Assembly: GCA_032158295.1 (NCBI GenBank)
Contig: CM063260.1
Span: 1,002,001 to 1,066,000 of the forward strand
Length of the DNA: 64,000 nucleotides
Reading direction: 5' to 3'
From: Pycnopodia helianthoides
Lineage: Eukaryota; Echinodermata; Asteroidea; Forcipulatida; Asteriidae
The notes under the pieces were generated by a model. It saw only the letters and a list, made by a program, of their open reading frames with translations, ran no database searches and had not been told where the DNA came from. A program made the position numbers and the translations under genes. Shown one piece after another: positions 48,827-61,549 of the stretch (its first letter is position 1; every line of letters starts with the position of its first letter).

Positions 48827-51348
48827 CAGAAATTCAGCTTTGAATAACGATTTCTCATTTCGTAATTTATTTCATTCTTCAGTTTGCTTTACTGTTCTCT
48901 ATTGACATTTTTTTTTGTCTTGGCGCAACGTTTGAATCAAAGTAGTTGTTACATTTCCCAAGTGTGAGATTATCAAGTTTTATCTCGATTTATATTGTAC
49001 AGTCTACAAAATGTGGGCTTTGCTTGGCTTTGAATAATGATTTTCTGCGGCCCAAAAAAAATCACATTTAAAAAGGGCAAATGTCATGCCTCGTACTGTG
49101 TAGCAATACCCCCATGCCTACATGTACACACCTGAGCTCCCTGCCAGCCCATTCCATCATTGTGCGTCCAAACGCTAACCAATTTCTTACACGAAAAACA
49201 AACAAACAAACAACCACAAAACAGATTACAGGAAAACACTATGACCAAGAGGAAGGAGGGAGGGAGGGGGTGGGAGGTCACATGACTGTGCGGCATATTG
49301 CACCTTTCTTCACCACCTGTGAGTCACCTGTAGATAAGGAATGACACCTACGGACAAAATGGAACATTCCTGTATGAATCCCGGCAGGCATGCACGTAGA
49401 TAAAGTGGGTGTATCTGAGGATCTCAACATACTGTACACACGTAATCGTCTGATATACGTATGTTCTTCAGGCCTACATTCATCTCAAGAATTTTCTGAA
49501 TGGCTGTAAAAAACGGCAGGAATTTTTTTACTGGGGCCCCATTTTTTTAATGTGCTTCTTGGCTGCAATATGTCCAAGGATTTTTCATTGTTCAACTTCA
49601 GTTTGTTTGTATATTATCTAAAAAGAACTATTCTCTATGTATTACAATTTCTGCAAGGTATTTATTTAGTTATTTAATTTTGTTTTAGAATCACCTGAAA
49701 CAAATTCTCCATACAAATGATGGGTTGTTCATGATTTCAAAAGGTTTAGTTATTTAATTTTCTTAACATAATGTAGTGTATTTATGTATGTTGGACACAC
49801 TAAAGCACACTTAAAATAGAAGATTTAAAATACATGTACCGATACTTGAAAGGTACTGTACATCAATACCATAATTTGCAGACATGCACAAAATGTACAC
49901 GTTTCCAAATTACTACAAAATAACTTACGTACTTGACTTAAAGTGCATATTATTCCAAAGTATCCAGTGACATCGTTTTGCTAGGAGTTGTTTCATTTTA
50001 AAGAAAAAGGCATTTTTGCATAATTTTGACACCATGATCATTTGAACATTTTAATTTTAATCTAACAAGCTTAAAATTGGTCACCAACTCACTCTAATTT
50101 TTCACAGCAGTCACCGACAAATGAAAACAGGTCATTGGAACGATATTCCATATAAAATCCTACCCAACAAATCCATATTTTCTTGAAAAATACAGCAATA
50201 ACCAATGATATAATTTCCCGATAACTAAAGTGTTTCAGTAAACTTAAGACGAAACATTGCAGAAACGTATGATAAACAACAATCGCTCAGTGCTGTAAAA
50301 CACCTTTTTTTCAATTTTGTGTACAATCATAAGGGCATTAAATCTATAAATCTGACAAATCAAACATGATGTTTTCCTAACAAAATTCATGTTCATCTTC
50401 GCCAAACAAATACTTTGGGTTTTAATAATTCATTCCAGCAAACCTTAAAAACCACTGAAAAGCTTGTACAAGAACAATCAAGCCAAGAGAGTTGGGTAAA
50501 CAATCCTTGGGCAACTCCACATGACTTAAAAGGGCAGACAATGCAGAGAACAAACGAAGCAAAACAAAGGAACAATCAAACGCAGACAGATCACCAGAAA
50601 ACTCAATCTATAAGGAATGTCAAAATATTTGAAACCAATTTTCATAAAATTTGCATAAATTGTAATAAAGACCGTACTGAACTGGCGGATCAATTTTCAA
50701 ACTTGAATATTTCACCGTCTTGCAACAAATGTTCATACGGTCTAAGTCCATCATTTGGCCTGCACTTAATACATTGAATGAGTATGACATGAACAAAGAC
50801 GACACCAGAAACCAAATGCAGGACTTGTTTAACATTTCAAGCTGTTTAGCTTCACATTTTGTTTGGATTCTTGCACAACTTAGAGAGTAAAAATGAGCGA
50901 AAATAAAGTTAATATTAACCGAGCTCATAAATCACTGTCGACTTTTTGGCACCGATTCACTGGTGATTTCCTGTGTGTTGGTTTTGTCCACAGCTTACAT
51001 GATATCTTCAACTGTGATTTTTCCATTGTATCCGTGTAAATGCCCCCCCGAACTGTTCTCGTTCACGTAGAAATTTACTGTGAAAATTCGTTCGCATACA
51101 GCGCCGAACAAACCAAACTAAAAAATTCCACAAAATGGCAGTTTTAAGTTTACATGTTAGGTGCTTTCCATTCTGGAATGTCAAACTCACAGATTTTGTT
51201 CTATATTCTAAAACATCTTAACCAAGATATACAAAAACAACAATCTGACAATCTACGAACAGACCAGAAAAACGACTCTAAAACAGCACATCAAAGATCA
51301 AGGAAAAAAATAGAAAAAATAATGTTAAAACAACAACAGCATACTTAC

Positions 51349-51451
51349 TTGTAGTCTTCCCATCGGTCATACTAATAATACACTCAGCACTCCGCGCTAT
51401 TTCTCGTGAGTTGAATGGACGGACACGAACGGCGACTTTTACAGACGACAT
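51349..51451 (-). CDS. KIF1A/KIF1B-like (unc-104): Kinesin-3 (unc-104/KIF1-like) coding exon 1, start codon
   Basis: First coding exon of a microtubule plus-end-directed kinesin-3 motor, the family that hauls synaptic-vesicle precursors and other organelles. The ATG is at 51451. The product begins [17 protein letters not shown], the beta-1 strand and RVRPFN motif shared by KIF1A and KIF1B at the same distance from the N terminus. The exon is 103 nt (residues 1-34 plus one base) and ends at a GTAAGTAT donor. An upstream noncoding exon is likely but I cannot place it. The start choice rests on family alignment. Confidence 0.93.
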
Positions 51452-52400
51452 CTTGCTGCTTCAATCTCTCCTTGGTTAATCAACCAGAAAAGCACAAATA
51501 AATAAAAAACAAAAATCTCTCTCTAACTAAGTATTTTTTCCCAGTATCCTTCGGTAGTTACGAAGAGTCCAAAGCCATAAAGGTTTTCTTGGGGTCCCTT
51601 CTGCGGGAAGCCATTTTGAGCATCCAGTTGTTTGATTTTATTGCGTTTCTCGGCGGCGAATCTGTACACGCACGTGAGTTCTAAAAACATCCTCTGCAGG
51701 GAAGAGAATCGGCGGCATGACGGCAGATTTCATAGCGGCATGCCACGGTGCGACGGCACAATATGCTGGGCAGGTTCACCGAGAACATCGTCCGATCACT
51801 CTCCCCATCGTACAATCCCATAGATATCAGTCTCTCTCCACCCGGTGTGTGTGTACTGTCAGTGTGACTGTGTGTATGTGTGTGGAGACAGTCAGTCAGT
51901 GCACAGACATACCCAGCTGTTGCTCTTTCCACAATAAGATGCTGAAGAGGACGTGTGCGTCATAGGGACCCCATCTCCGTCAGAGACAGACTGCCAGCTC
52001 TCTTGATCCTGTAGCTGGCGGCGGATGCCACGTTTGGGAATGAGATGCCCGGCCCCACAAGCTCTCCGTTTTCCACCCTTCCCAAGCAGCTCCGTGTGTC
52101 CCTCTGTCCCTCCCTCTCTTACTTCTGCCGGAGCTCCCCGTCAGGAACGGGGAGAAAACAAGTCCCTTATTTTGATTCACTCGGGAGACAGTTTTTTATT
52201 GTATTGTACGGCTGGTTGCCGTTGGCAATGTTTCACAAACGGCGCATTATGCTGGCCGGTGACCTATTGTTGCGCTCCGTTCACTGCCTCTCATGCGAAG
52301 ATCTACCCTGTGTGTTGTTGGCTAGTTCAACCTGGACAAATAAAAACAAAGAGCAATGATTCCTTTCTGGTGCACTGATTTTTGGAGAATAAATCGAGGC
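51452..52400 (-). promoter_or_regulatory. Probable 5'UTR and promoter region of the kinesin gene
   Basis: This stretch upstream of the start codon is visibly richer in G+C and CpG than the surrounding introns (for example 51640-51800 and 51960-52310). That fits a transcription start region. I see no clear TATA box or core motif and cannot place the start. Several short open frames on both strands resemble nothing I know. The call rests on composition and position only. Confidence 0.35.
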
Positions 52401-53079
52401 ACTTAGTAACTTTGACGTCAAAGTGGGTCCAGCCAAATAAATTATGGTAATTGGAAGGTGTTGTCGCTCATTTGGAAATGTGCTGAATCATCAGTCTACA
52501 ACTTATAGTATACATGTATAAGAGGTCAGAGGTTCGAGTCCAGCATCATCCCCCCCCAAACCTCATCTTACTTATCTTATGGATTAAAAATTCTGCATTT
52601 TAAAAACATCAAATTAAAAAAAACTTCCTTTATAATACATATAAATACATGTCACTGTTGAGTAATAGTTTCATATACAATGGTTAACAAGAGTTGTTAA
52701 TTTGAACTTGTGAGTTTTTGTTCTTGTTTTCTTGAGAAAATGTTTCTCTCATTATTTGGTGGAAACATTTTAAAAACAACAAAACAATAACAACAATTTT
52801 GATGTACATGAACATATAATACACAGGAAATGTTTGCATCCCAAGAAATACATCCGGAAAGAGGACTTGTAGATATTGTTTTATTTAAGGTCAAATGTCA
52901 AAAGGAAATTGTTCCTTTATTTATGTAACTTTTGTACAACAGAAGTGTAAAATCATCTAACCAGAAATTTGCAATAACACATGACTAACATGATACTGTG
53001 ACTAAAGCATACAGCCCCTTTTTTATGAACTAACAACTCATATTTTCAATCAAGTATTTGAATAAGGCAAAATATTTTT

Positions 53080-53400
53080 TTTATTATGCTTCCTGCCTCT
53101 TTGAAAAAAGGAAGGAGGAGGGCATTTATAATATGTTTTTTTTTTTTTTTTTTTTTTTAAATGGCCCCCCGACACATTTTTCAAGACAACCGGCCAGGCT
53201 ATTTTTCAAAATGGTTGCCAGTTTTTTTCTGCGTGATTTTTTTGGTGAGCTAAAGTAAAAAAAATAGGATCGTATCTTTATTTAATTTTTATTTATTTTT
53301 TCGTCCGAGATCGATAAATTTTGTCCTTCAAAAAAAAAAAAAGAACAAAAAAAAGGAGGCGGCATCTCAAAAGGAAGCGGACAGGGACGCTTAACATGTT
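53080..53400 (+). mobile_element. CATGTTTAGCGTCC-family element, copy 4
   Basis: Same body words (ATGGCCCCCCGACACA, CAAAATGGTTGCCAG) and right end GGGACGCTTAACATGTT. The left end is worn and a long poly-T lies at 53138-53158. Confidence 0.65.
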
Positions 53401-54274
53401 CATTGTTTTTTTTGCCAAATAGTTTGTTTAAACCTGTTTTTTTTACTACATGTATTGTATTCCAGGTTTTTCTGGCCTAAGTTTCCATTTTGATTATTGC
53501 ACATGTATATTGTTATTGTTTGTATTAGCGCCATGAGCACTTTTGTGGATTTGTGCGCTTTGTAAGTTTTCATTATTATTATTTTTATTATTATACATGT
53601 ACATGTTTTTCTGACCTGATAATAAAACAAGAAGAGCAACCTTTTTTATTTGCCTATAGTTTTATCATAGCCTTCAAGTAAGAAAAATCATTGTAAACGT
53701 TTGTACAATTTTTGTACAAAAATACAAGCAAAGTCACCAGATCTAAAGATCAGGCTGGGAGCAGTCCGTTTTTGGTGAATAGAGGAGTAATTAGATCAAT
53801 AGGAATTGATCAAGGATGATGCAACTTTTCTCTTGCATTATTTTCTTGCAACTTCGATGACCAATCAAGCCCAAATTTTCACAGGTCTGTTATTTTATGC
53901 ATAAATGTTGGGATACACAAAGTGAGGATATACTGGTCTTTGAAAATTACCAAAAGTATATCCTGCCTTTAAAGCATACACAGAAATTATCATGATTTGA
54001 TTCTCGATAATTTCAAGGTAATGTTTTGCAATGAATGAGAATGTCAATATTATTGCTAATCTGCATCAAGGTTCTTTCTTCCTTACATTTGATTTGTGTA
54101 TTGTTTTAGATAAGGGATTTGAAACCATGTCAGTTTCATACATTGTTGTATTACATATATACAAGACGTTTTTTATTTTTTCTTTATGACAATTTTTAAT
54201 TTTTTTTTAAAGGGAACTGAAACTATGACATTTTGGACATCACCATATAAGATGCTGTTATAAATAGTTTTGGG

Positions 54275-54410
54275 GTGAACAAAGAAAAATTGACTAGAGC
54301 GAGATTAGAACCAACGAACTCCGGATTAACGTACCGGCGCTCTACCAACTGAGCTATCTAGCCCTATGTTGGCGGTCTCCCTATTTGTCAATATCTTTGT
54401 TCAAGGGTAA
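54275..54410 (-). mobile_element. tRNA-derived SINE
   Basis: On the minus strand it reads GGGCTAGATAGCTCAGTTGG TAGAGCGCCGG (A-box), a B-box-like GGTTCTAATCTCGC, then a body ATTTTTCTTTGTTCACCCC. Upstream sequence GGGAGACCGCCAACATAG is shared with 12610-12640 and 23870-23900. The fold is tRNA-like only at the head, so it is a SINE rather than a tRNA gene. Confidence 0.65.
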
Positions 54411-55859
54411 CAGTCAGAAGCCAGGGATCACACCCAAGTTTTCGACCTGGGAAGCGGCAGCCAAGGGATCCCCTTAATCTTTTATCTGAAAGCCTACTTG
54501 TTACAAAGATGGTAATGGACCAGTAAGCATCCTGCTAAGTTATTTCGTCTGAAGCGCACCCATTGATTAGAAATCTTTAAAAGTATGTCAACAAATTTGA
54601 AACTCCAAAGAACGCCTGCAGGCCACTTTTTGAGATTTTTGCGGTGTCCATTTGAATGCTGCCCTCAATATGACCAGAGATGCACGTGGTACCTGCTGTC
54701 ACCTAACTAAGTGTGGATGGATTCGACCAGCCTGGATGAAAATACCCCGAAAGTTTTTTTATGTTTTCTCTACAAGTTGACACTGTATTAAGCTTAAATT
54801 TTCACTGACTTCTATTGTATCTTTTTTTGTGATAAGATTGCCTCTAAATCAGCATTATATTGACAAAAACTACACAATGACCCTCTTTTTTTAAAGGGAG
54901 GGTTTTTCGAAAGCAAAAAGTATGACCAATTGTAAAGTTTTTAAAATTTAACTACAGGTTTTGACAAAACATGCACTGAAATATTGCAGGGATACAAAAT
55001 AAAGAAGAATAAGAAATACAGCTTTTAGAATCAGAAAGTGTTCAGAACTGAAGAACTCCAGCTTATGTTACATTACACTGCCAGCATACACACACTGGTG
55101 CATTTTCATTCTAGTGAATGTTAATCAACAGACACACACATGTGACGTCAACACACTCTTCCCCGTATCTTCCCATCCAAAAACAAAATCCTTTATCCCT
55201 TTCCATGCCGAAAGAAAGGTGACAAAATGCTTGTATCTGCACACCGAGCACAGCCACTTGGCCATGGGACACTCGGGCTATCAGCAATCTGCACAAACAC
55301 TATTTTGTTCAATATCTTTTCTTCTTTTTTAGAAAGAGACGCTGGAGGGCTTGTTTGCTCTGAAAAGACCCGTCTATTTTAGGCGTCAATAATACACTCT
55401 TCACAGTTTCAAATGTATTCAGGATGTGATGTGAACACCAATTTCCGTTATAAATGTGTAACCTCAGAGAAAGACTCTGCTGGGGGTCAAAGCGTCAGGC
55501 CATTAAGTTTTTTGGGTTTTTTTGCAAATTTTGTAATCATATTAATAAATCATTTTCAAAATATTTTTCTTTTGCAAGATGATAAAAGCATTAGAGGCCA
55601 AACTAAATGCTTGGATATTGTACTCCCATTATTAGTTATCTGCACAAACAGTAGACATTTCAGCTCGGAACATTTTTACAACACACGCTTGAGTTTCAAG
55701 AAAAAATTCAACTGATTTTTCAAAGTATTGTGGCTCAGAACTTCCACTGGACCAAAAAAAATTTGCACAAGATCATGACTACATTCATGTTTTGTTCTAT
55801 TTGCATACTTTTTATTTTAGTTTGCAGGGGGTTCAGATTTATTAAATTTTGTAAGTTAA

Positions 55860-56046
55860 AGGGGCAGCGTCGTCATGATCAATGCAGGCCAGTGGGAGGA
55901 TGAACTCTTTCACCCAGTTACTGCAGGCACGCGCCCTCCCTCCGTTTCATATCTATGGAAAGTGTTGCCGCGTGCTGTAACTGGGTGAGAGTTCATAATT
56001 CGATGTACAGCCACGGGCCTGAATTGATCATGACGACACAGCCCCT
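55860..56046. mobile_element. Palindromic TTAA-type MITE, right flank interrupted
   Basis: Left end AGGGGCAGCGTCGTCATGAT follows TTAA. The right end ATCATGACGACACAGCCCCT is followed by TTG, then a CAGGGTTCTGCCC element, then the completing A. The arms pair over more than 30 bp, with more pairing inside (CACCCAGTTACTGCAGG / TGTAACTGGGTG). Confidence 0.7.
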
Positions 56047-56049
56047 TTG

Positions 56050-56361
56050 CAGGGTTCTGCCCACAGTGGTCGGTGCCGGAAAATCCAGCCGGCACTCAGG
56101 ATTCCCGAACTACCACTGGCAGAATTTTTCTCTGTTTCTGACCACCACACATTTTCAAATTTTTTTAGTCACACTTGCAATTTCGTTTCAAAGGTTTTCA
56201 ATGAAATGGTATTTCAGTAAAAATGGTATCCGAAGCCATTAATTATGAATACTTCTTTGATTTGAGTTTATTTATATGATCTACCGTGTAACTGATCCAT
56301 CTCGCAATGGTTTCCCAGGAAACATTTTTCCACCACTTAAGACATCCTGGGCAGAACCCTG
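56050..56361. mobile_element. CAGGGTTCTGCCC MITE, copy 2, 6-bp target duplication
   Basis: 312 bp, flanked by CCTTTG on both sides (56044-56049, 56362-56367). Same ends and body as 18377-18698. Inserted at the right edge of the palindromic element just before it. Confidence 0.9.
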
Positions 56362-56439
56362 CCTTTGACAGTAAAATTTACATTTTTGAAAAACACTGGA
56401 CCATCCGACTAATTTTTCAGGGATACTGGCGGGTTATTG

Positions 56440-56808
56440 AAGCTATTAGTATTAGTGTTTTTATTATAATTATTTTTTATTATATATTGGTGATGAAACA
56501 AGGATGCCTCATAAGTGAACTTAATCACTGTAGCTCGCAAGCCTGAGGAAATCTGTCAACAAGGATGATTGCTATGTGAACCAGAAACACCGGGGTTAAC
56601 CCCTACTTTTCCACGATCAGTGTTCTGGGTTCTTTTACATGCACTACCAATCCTAGCACATGGGACCTATGGCTTAAAGGATAAAGCAATTACGGTAAAG
56701 TATCTTGCTCAAGGACACAAGTGTCAAGACAGGGACTCGAACCCACACTCTGTTGATCAGAAACACTAGAGCTTTAGTCTGGTGCTCTTAACAGCTCGAC
56801 CAGTCATG
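56440..56808 (-). mobile_element. tRNA-headed SINE, nearly full length
   Basis: On the minus strand the head reads CTGGTCGAGCTGTTAAGAGC .. B-box GGGTTCGAGTCCC (56720-56808). Next comes CTTGAGCAAGATACTTTACC, a body with AGTAGGGGTTAACCCC, and the tail GTTCACTTATGAGGCATCC ending in an AT-rich run. Tail copies occur at 31926-32020. Confidence 0.7.
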
Positions 56809-57860
56809 TACAAGTACGTTGATGTACATTGTACATGTAAGTCCACCGCCTTCGATTTTAATCGTCCTTTAAAGTTAGGAATACATCAAGGCCAGAGTTG
56901 TAGACTGAGCTGACAGAGACCGGAACTGATCAGGAAGAGTAGACAAATGGCCTGACAAAAATCACTTTAAAGGGCAGAATTGGCACCGGTGCCAGGGCTC
57001 GAATTTGGGGGGGGAAATCCACAAGACAGCAGGGCTTGTAGCTCAAAAATTTTACTGCGTAGTAGTATCTGCTTAGTACTTTGAAATATGGCTATTGCAG
57101 TTGCCAAAGCTGCACGATCACCATACAGCACTGGTATAAACTATGAATGTTGAAATCTATTTGTTCACATCACATGGTTCGTTGCGAACGTTGACAAGAT
57201 CTCTATTGTCTTAACCAAACAAGAAAGGAAAGGAAACGACCGAGCACACAAAACTTTGTGCAGTGTTTTTTTTCCCAGTTTGTACTATATAATCAAGACA
57301 AAGCAAGGACATCAGCTGATCAGAGATATAAAAGGGCATACCAGCTAAACCAAAGGTTAATGTCCAGGGCAAGAATACAGGACAAAAGCCAAAGATCTGA
57401 TGAAGAATCGCTTATACAGTAAAATGTTTTTGCGGGTAAAAAAAAAACCAATGATTGAATCACAATGGACAATGCAGTTTTTTTGGGGGGGGGAGCACTG
57501 GAAAATATTTTAAAAGGGATAAAATTGTGGCCTTACTTGGAGCTTCTAGCATACTTTATTAAAACCAAGTTATAAAATACAACAAATTGTTCTGTCAAAG
57601 CAAAAATGTTGTAGCTCCTAAAATAGAATAATACGAGTTTGAGAATGTCAAGACATCATATCTCTCTTAAAATAACCTGCATGTACACATTAAACAAATA
57701 CGCACCAAGATACAACGTTTTCACACAAGAGAATTTTCGTGCCAATTACGACATTCCTGCATAATAGAGATATAGCATTTTTGCACGGATGCTTCAAATT
57801 TATCATTTAAAACAACAATGCCTAGATCAAATTACCCATTTCACTGATAAATTAATTTAA

Positions 57861-58260
57861 AGGAACAATACAGAATTGGTAAGAAAAAAACTTGTAAAAT
57901 ATATTTTTTGATCAAAGATTTACATTAAAACTTACACGGTCTAATGATGATGATAGCAGAAAACATCCCTTGAAATATTTCTGTCCGAAATGCCATATGT
58001 GATGAGAAATAAATAAACTAATTTTTCAATAGATGGATTGCAATACGCGTCATAGACCACCATCTTTGATGTAAAACGATGGAAAAGTGCACGCGTGTAC
58101 GCGCTACGCACGACTCTCAGCCAATGATAGCTCTTCACGCGTGCAAACAATCTCAAACTTCTACAGCCTGTTTGTCAGTTTATGTATATGGTGGATTACA
58201 TAAAGCGCTTACACGGCCAACAACTGTTTTGTTTGCTAAAACCAATTCTGTAATGTTCCT
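57861..58260. mobile_element. TTAA-flanked MITE, copy e
   Basis: 400 bp. Starts AGGAACAATACAGAATTGG and ends CCAATTCTGTAATGTTCCT, TTAA on both sides. Closest relative of copy a at 9585-9959 (shared ACTTACACGGTCTAATGATG). Confidence 0.8.
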
Positions 58261-58965
58261 TTAACTACCCCAAAACAGAAAAACATATTTTCACTTTAGG
58301 TGACCCAACATGAAATTAATAAAAAACCTGTGAAAGTTTAAACTAATTCAGTCATCGGAGTCACAAGAAAATAGTGAAAAACCCCATTATCTGTTTTCAC
58401 AGTTTTCAAACATCAGGTTTTGGTGACGTGATAAAAACAAATATTCCCAGGAAATTTTAGGAAATTTGAGTGTAGAAGGAGCTTAATGTGATGTTTGAAG
58501 CTTTGCATGTTGTGGATGATAGGGAGATCTACTAGTATTACTACAATGTAATAAACAACTATTTGTAATTTCTTATATCCCTTTATCATGCCGCCACCAT
58601 CTTGGTCATGTTCCCTGTATCTAGTAACAGTAATGAATGCTAATATTCATTGTACAAAGAGGAACCAGACTATTTGTCCTTCCAGCCTCAGTTTGGTTAC
58701 ATTGATTTCAATGGGAGAAAATCAAGATGGCCGCACCATGATAAAGGTCTATTAGTATTAGGAGGAGTGTCGTCTCTTTTCAGAGATTTACACTGTAATA
58801 TTTGTACCCGCTAGGTTACAAACTACAGTAGTAACAGTTTATAACATCCCATGCATCGATTCTGCCTCTTGATTGGTTAAGAGCATGTCACATGATATAG
58901 TTTTACTAGAAAGCTATGCTAATGCAGCAAACTATACTTGTGACTACCAGTATACTATACCCCTA

Positions 58966-59269
58966 CAGGGTTCTGCCCACAGTGGTCAGTGCTGGAAAAC
59001 CCGCCCGGCACTCAGGATTCCCCAACCACCACTGGCAGAATTTTCTCTGTTTCTGACCACCACACTTTTTCCACAATTTTTAATTACACTTGCAATTTCC
59101 TAATGTAGAATTGGGTATTTAATAGTAAAAATGGTATCCGAAGCCATTCATTTTGAGTACTTCTTTGATTTGAGTCTATTTATATGATCTACCGTGTAAC
59201 TGATCCATCTCCCAATGGTTTCTAGGGAAACATTTTTCCACCACTAAAGAAATCCTGGACAGAACCCTG
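58966..59269. mobile_element. CAGGGTTCTGCCC MITE, copy 3, 6-bp target duplication
   Basis: 304 bp, flanked by CCCCTA on both sides (58960-58965, 59270-59275). Slightly shorter than the other copies through a deletion near 59100. Confidence 0.9.
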
Positions 59270-59275
59270 CCCCTA

Positions 59276-61545
59276 GCAACAGCAGCTTTTTCTCTTTTTT
59301 GTTTTACTTCTTGTCAATTTCTATATTAGCCAGCAAAGCATCCAACGAAAATTCACACCAACTTATTTTTTTTTAAGAAGACACCAGAAGAAATTTCAGT
59401 TTTAGACATGGAAGGAAAACCCAAAATAACAGAGGTGAAAGGCAGAAAGAAACCACTGAGCCAACCTGATTGCCCACCTGATCTTTTCTGTCAATTTCTA
59501 TAAAGTGTAAGTTTCCTCGTCTATTTTGTTTACCTTTCTCAAAACAAAAACATATTTATTGTTAATCCTGTTGATGCTGTTGTCCTGTTTTTTAACTCAA
59601 CTATGTGCAAGGCCATCTGGAAGTTTTTTGTATTGTCTTGTATCGTTGTGTTGGCTGAATAAATAATAATAATAATACTATAATAACATCTGCAAGGACA
59701 ACAGCACTAGCTTCCCATACATATTATATCCCTCAGTTGCGATAATCGTAGCCCTCCATCTCCTCCCCCGACGGTCGCAGACCGGAAATAACATCTTGAT
59801 CAAAGAAGCACTCAACATTTTATTTATTTATTTCAGACACCTTTCTGTCCTCATGATTGGCACTTGAGCCGAACATGCAATAATTGATGAATACAAAATA
59901 GAAATGTTTGAATTAATAATAACAATTAATATCATATTAATATTATAATTTCAGAAAATCCAAATCGATGGTGTGTTTCTTTTACCAATAACTTGTTACA
60001 GAAAAGGCAATCATTTTAAAATTTTCCGACTTATTTAAAACTAATCGTCCATGATGAAAAATAAATCAACACAAAACACAACAACACAGACCAAGCACAG
60101 ACTAGACCTTGGGCATGGCTGGGGTCATCCAAACCGGAAATGAGCATTTGAGCTGACGAAAATGAAAGACGCTAAAATTTAATCAAATCTTAGGATCTAA
60201 ACAGCACTGCTCCTTCATAACAATTGTATTCAAAGCACGAAAAAAAAAGTGTTGCCGTGTTTGTATTTTCACAACTTAAAGTAAAGCACTAAGGGTTGAA
60301 AAATAAGGAATAAAACGTCATACGATCACTTACCCAGAATGTTCACTTTCCGACCACGTATTTAGTCTGGCCGACACTTGAGTGCCTAAAAAACCCTGTA
60401 CGGCCCACATGCATTATGTGTTCATCATAATAATTATGTTGGCCATCCCCAGGTCCTACGATCAGTTTCTACATTTCTCGATCCCGCTATACCCACACGA
60501 TGTATACACACAGAGGGATTAATTTCTTACATGGACGAGGTTGAAATAAAACGCCTTGACAGATCGCTGGTTAACATCCCCTTTCCATGAATAGCATGGA
60601 TAGTGACAGGATACCAGTGAACAACCCTGGCGCTGACCGACTGCTGACGAGCGATGATGTCATCTTTTGATTTCGCATTCAAATTAGCGAAAGGGGGTAA
60701 ATTCGAATCAAGATGCAGTTTGAAATCAACCAAATCATAAAGCTGATCCATTTGATAAACATTGGAAATAGTACTTTTTATTGAAAAACTAAGTTCACCC
60801 AAAATCCTCCTCCCTAATTTTCCTTTATTTTCTAGCTGTGCATTTTTTTTGCATTTTTGGTGTCCTTTTTTTTCGGTTTCATTTTAGGGGGCAAGAGCGG
60901 GGCAAGGGTTCAGAGAGGGGTCTCCAACTCCCTTACGTCACTGGCCAACAGATAAGAGCAGTATAGTTAAAATGGTATCCTTTTCTTATAATCCTTGTAA
61001 AAGTAAAACTAAACAACCCGATTTTACAAACAGAAATAAAAAAGTCGCCGCCACAAAAAAAATAGTAAATAAAATAAATAAATAAATAAATCGGCGCCTT
61101 AGGCGCCACGTGGGGAAAAAAAGTCGCCGCTTAGTTTTCCATTATTTTACAGAAGAACATTATTTGCTGACAACTAAACTTCTACGCTCATCCAGAAAAA
61201 AAACCTTGAACGAGTAAACTTTCCATACTCTAATCTTGGAAAATAGGCCCTCCACTTGTTTTTAGCAAAATCGGGCCATTTTTAGAGGGCTAGTGTATCC
61301 CAAATGCTCCAAGTTGAAAGTCAAAAACCCCGGGCAAAATATTGAACCATTTTCAAAAACCCTGCAAAAACCATGACCTTAAATCTTTGCTCTACAGAAA
61401 AAGTTTTGGGGTTATATTTTATTAATGATGCTCCGCGCATGATTTTTCTCTCTATTTAGAGTTGAACGAAGTGCATCTAAAACCGGCGGTTCCAAATGCA
61501 GTGCGCCCTCTACAGTTTGCTAGAGAGACAATTTTGGAATGCAAG
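59276..61545. other. Intergenic stretch, no gene seen
   Basis: AT-rich sequence with microsatellites ((AAT)n near 59660, AAATA run at 61065-61092). A retroelement-like tail lies at about 59580-59690 (TTGTGTTGGCTGAATAAATAA). Short open frames, including the 91-codon minus frame at 60527-60802, have no recognisable motif. Confidence 0.5.
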
Positions 61546-61549
61546 ATTT

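Larger units (their letters stand above)
35902..51348. other. 15.4-kb intron 1 of the kinesin gene
   Basis: Exons 1 and 2 join in phase with no missing residues, so no extra coding exon is needed, and I see none. Repeats occupy much of it. AT-rich stretches such as 38000-39300, 44700-45100, 46900-49000 and 49400-51000 show only microsatellites, for example (ATT)n and (TTTTTA)n at 38458-38580 and ATTT runs at 47120-47180. Their short open frames look random. Confidence 0.7.

Noticed and set aside
52025..52378. 117- and 104-codon overlapping plus frames upstream of the kinesin
   Set aside because: Overlap each other in different frames in a G+C-richer region; no motif and no splice-site support.
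54290..54365. tRNA gene on the minus strand
   Set aside because: The A- and B-box are present, but the acceptor stem does not pair and the sequence continues into a repeated SINE body.
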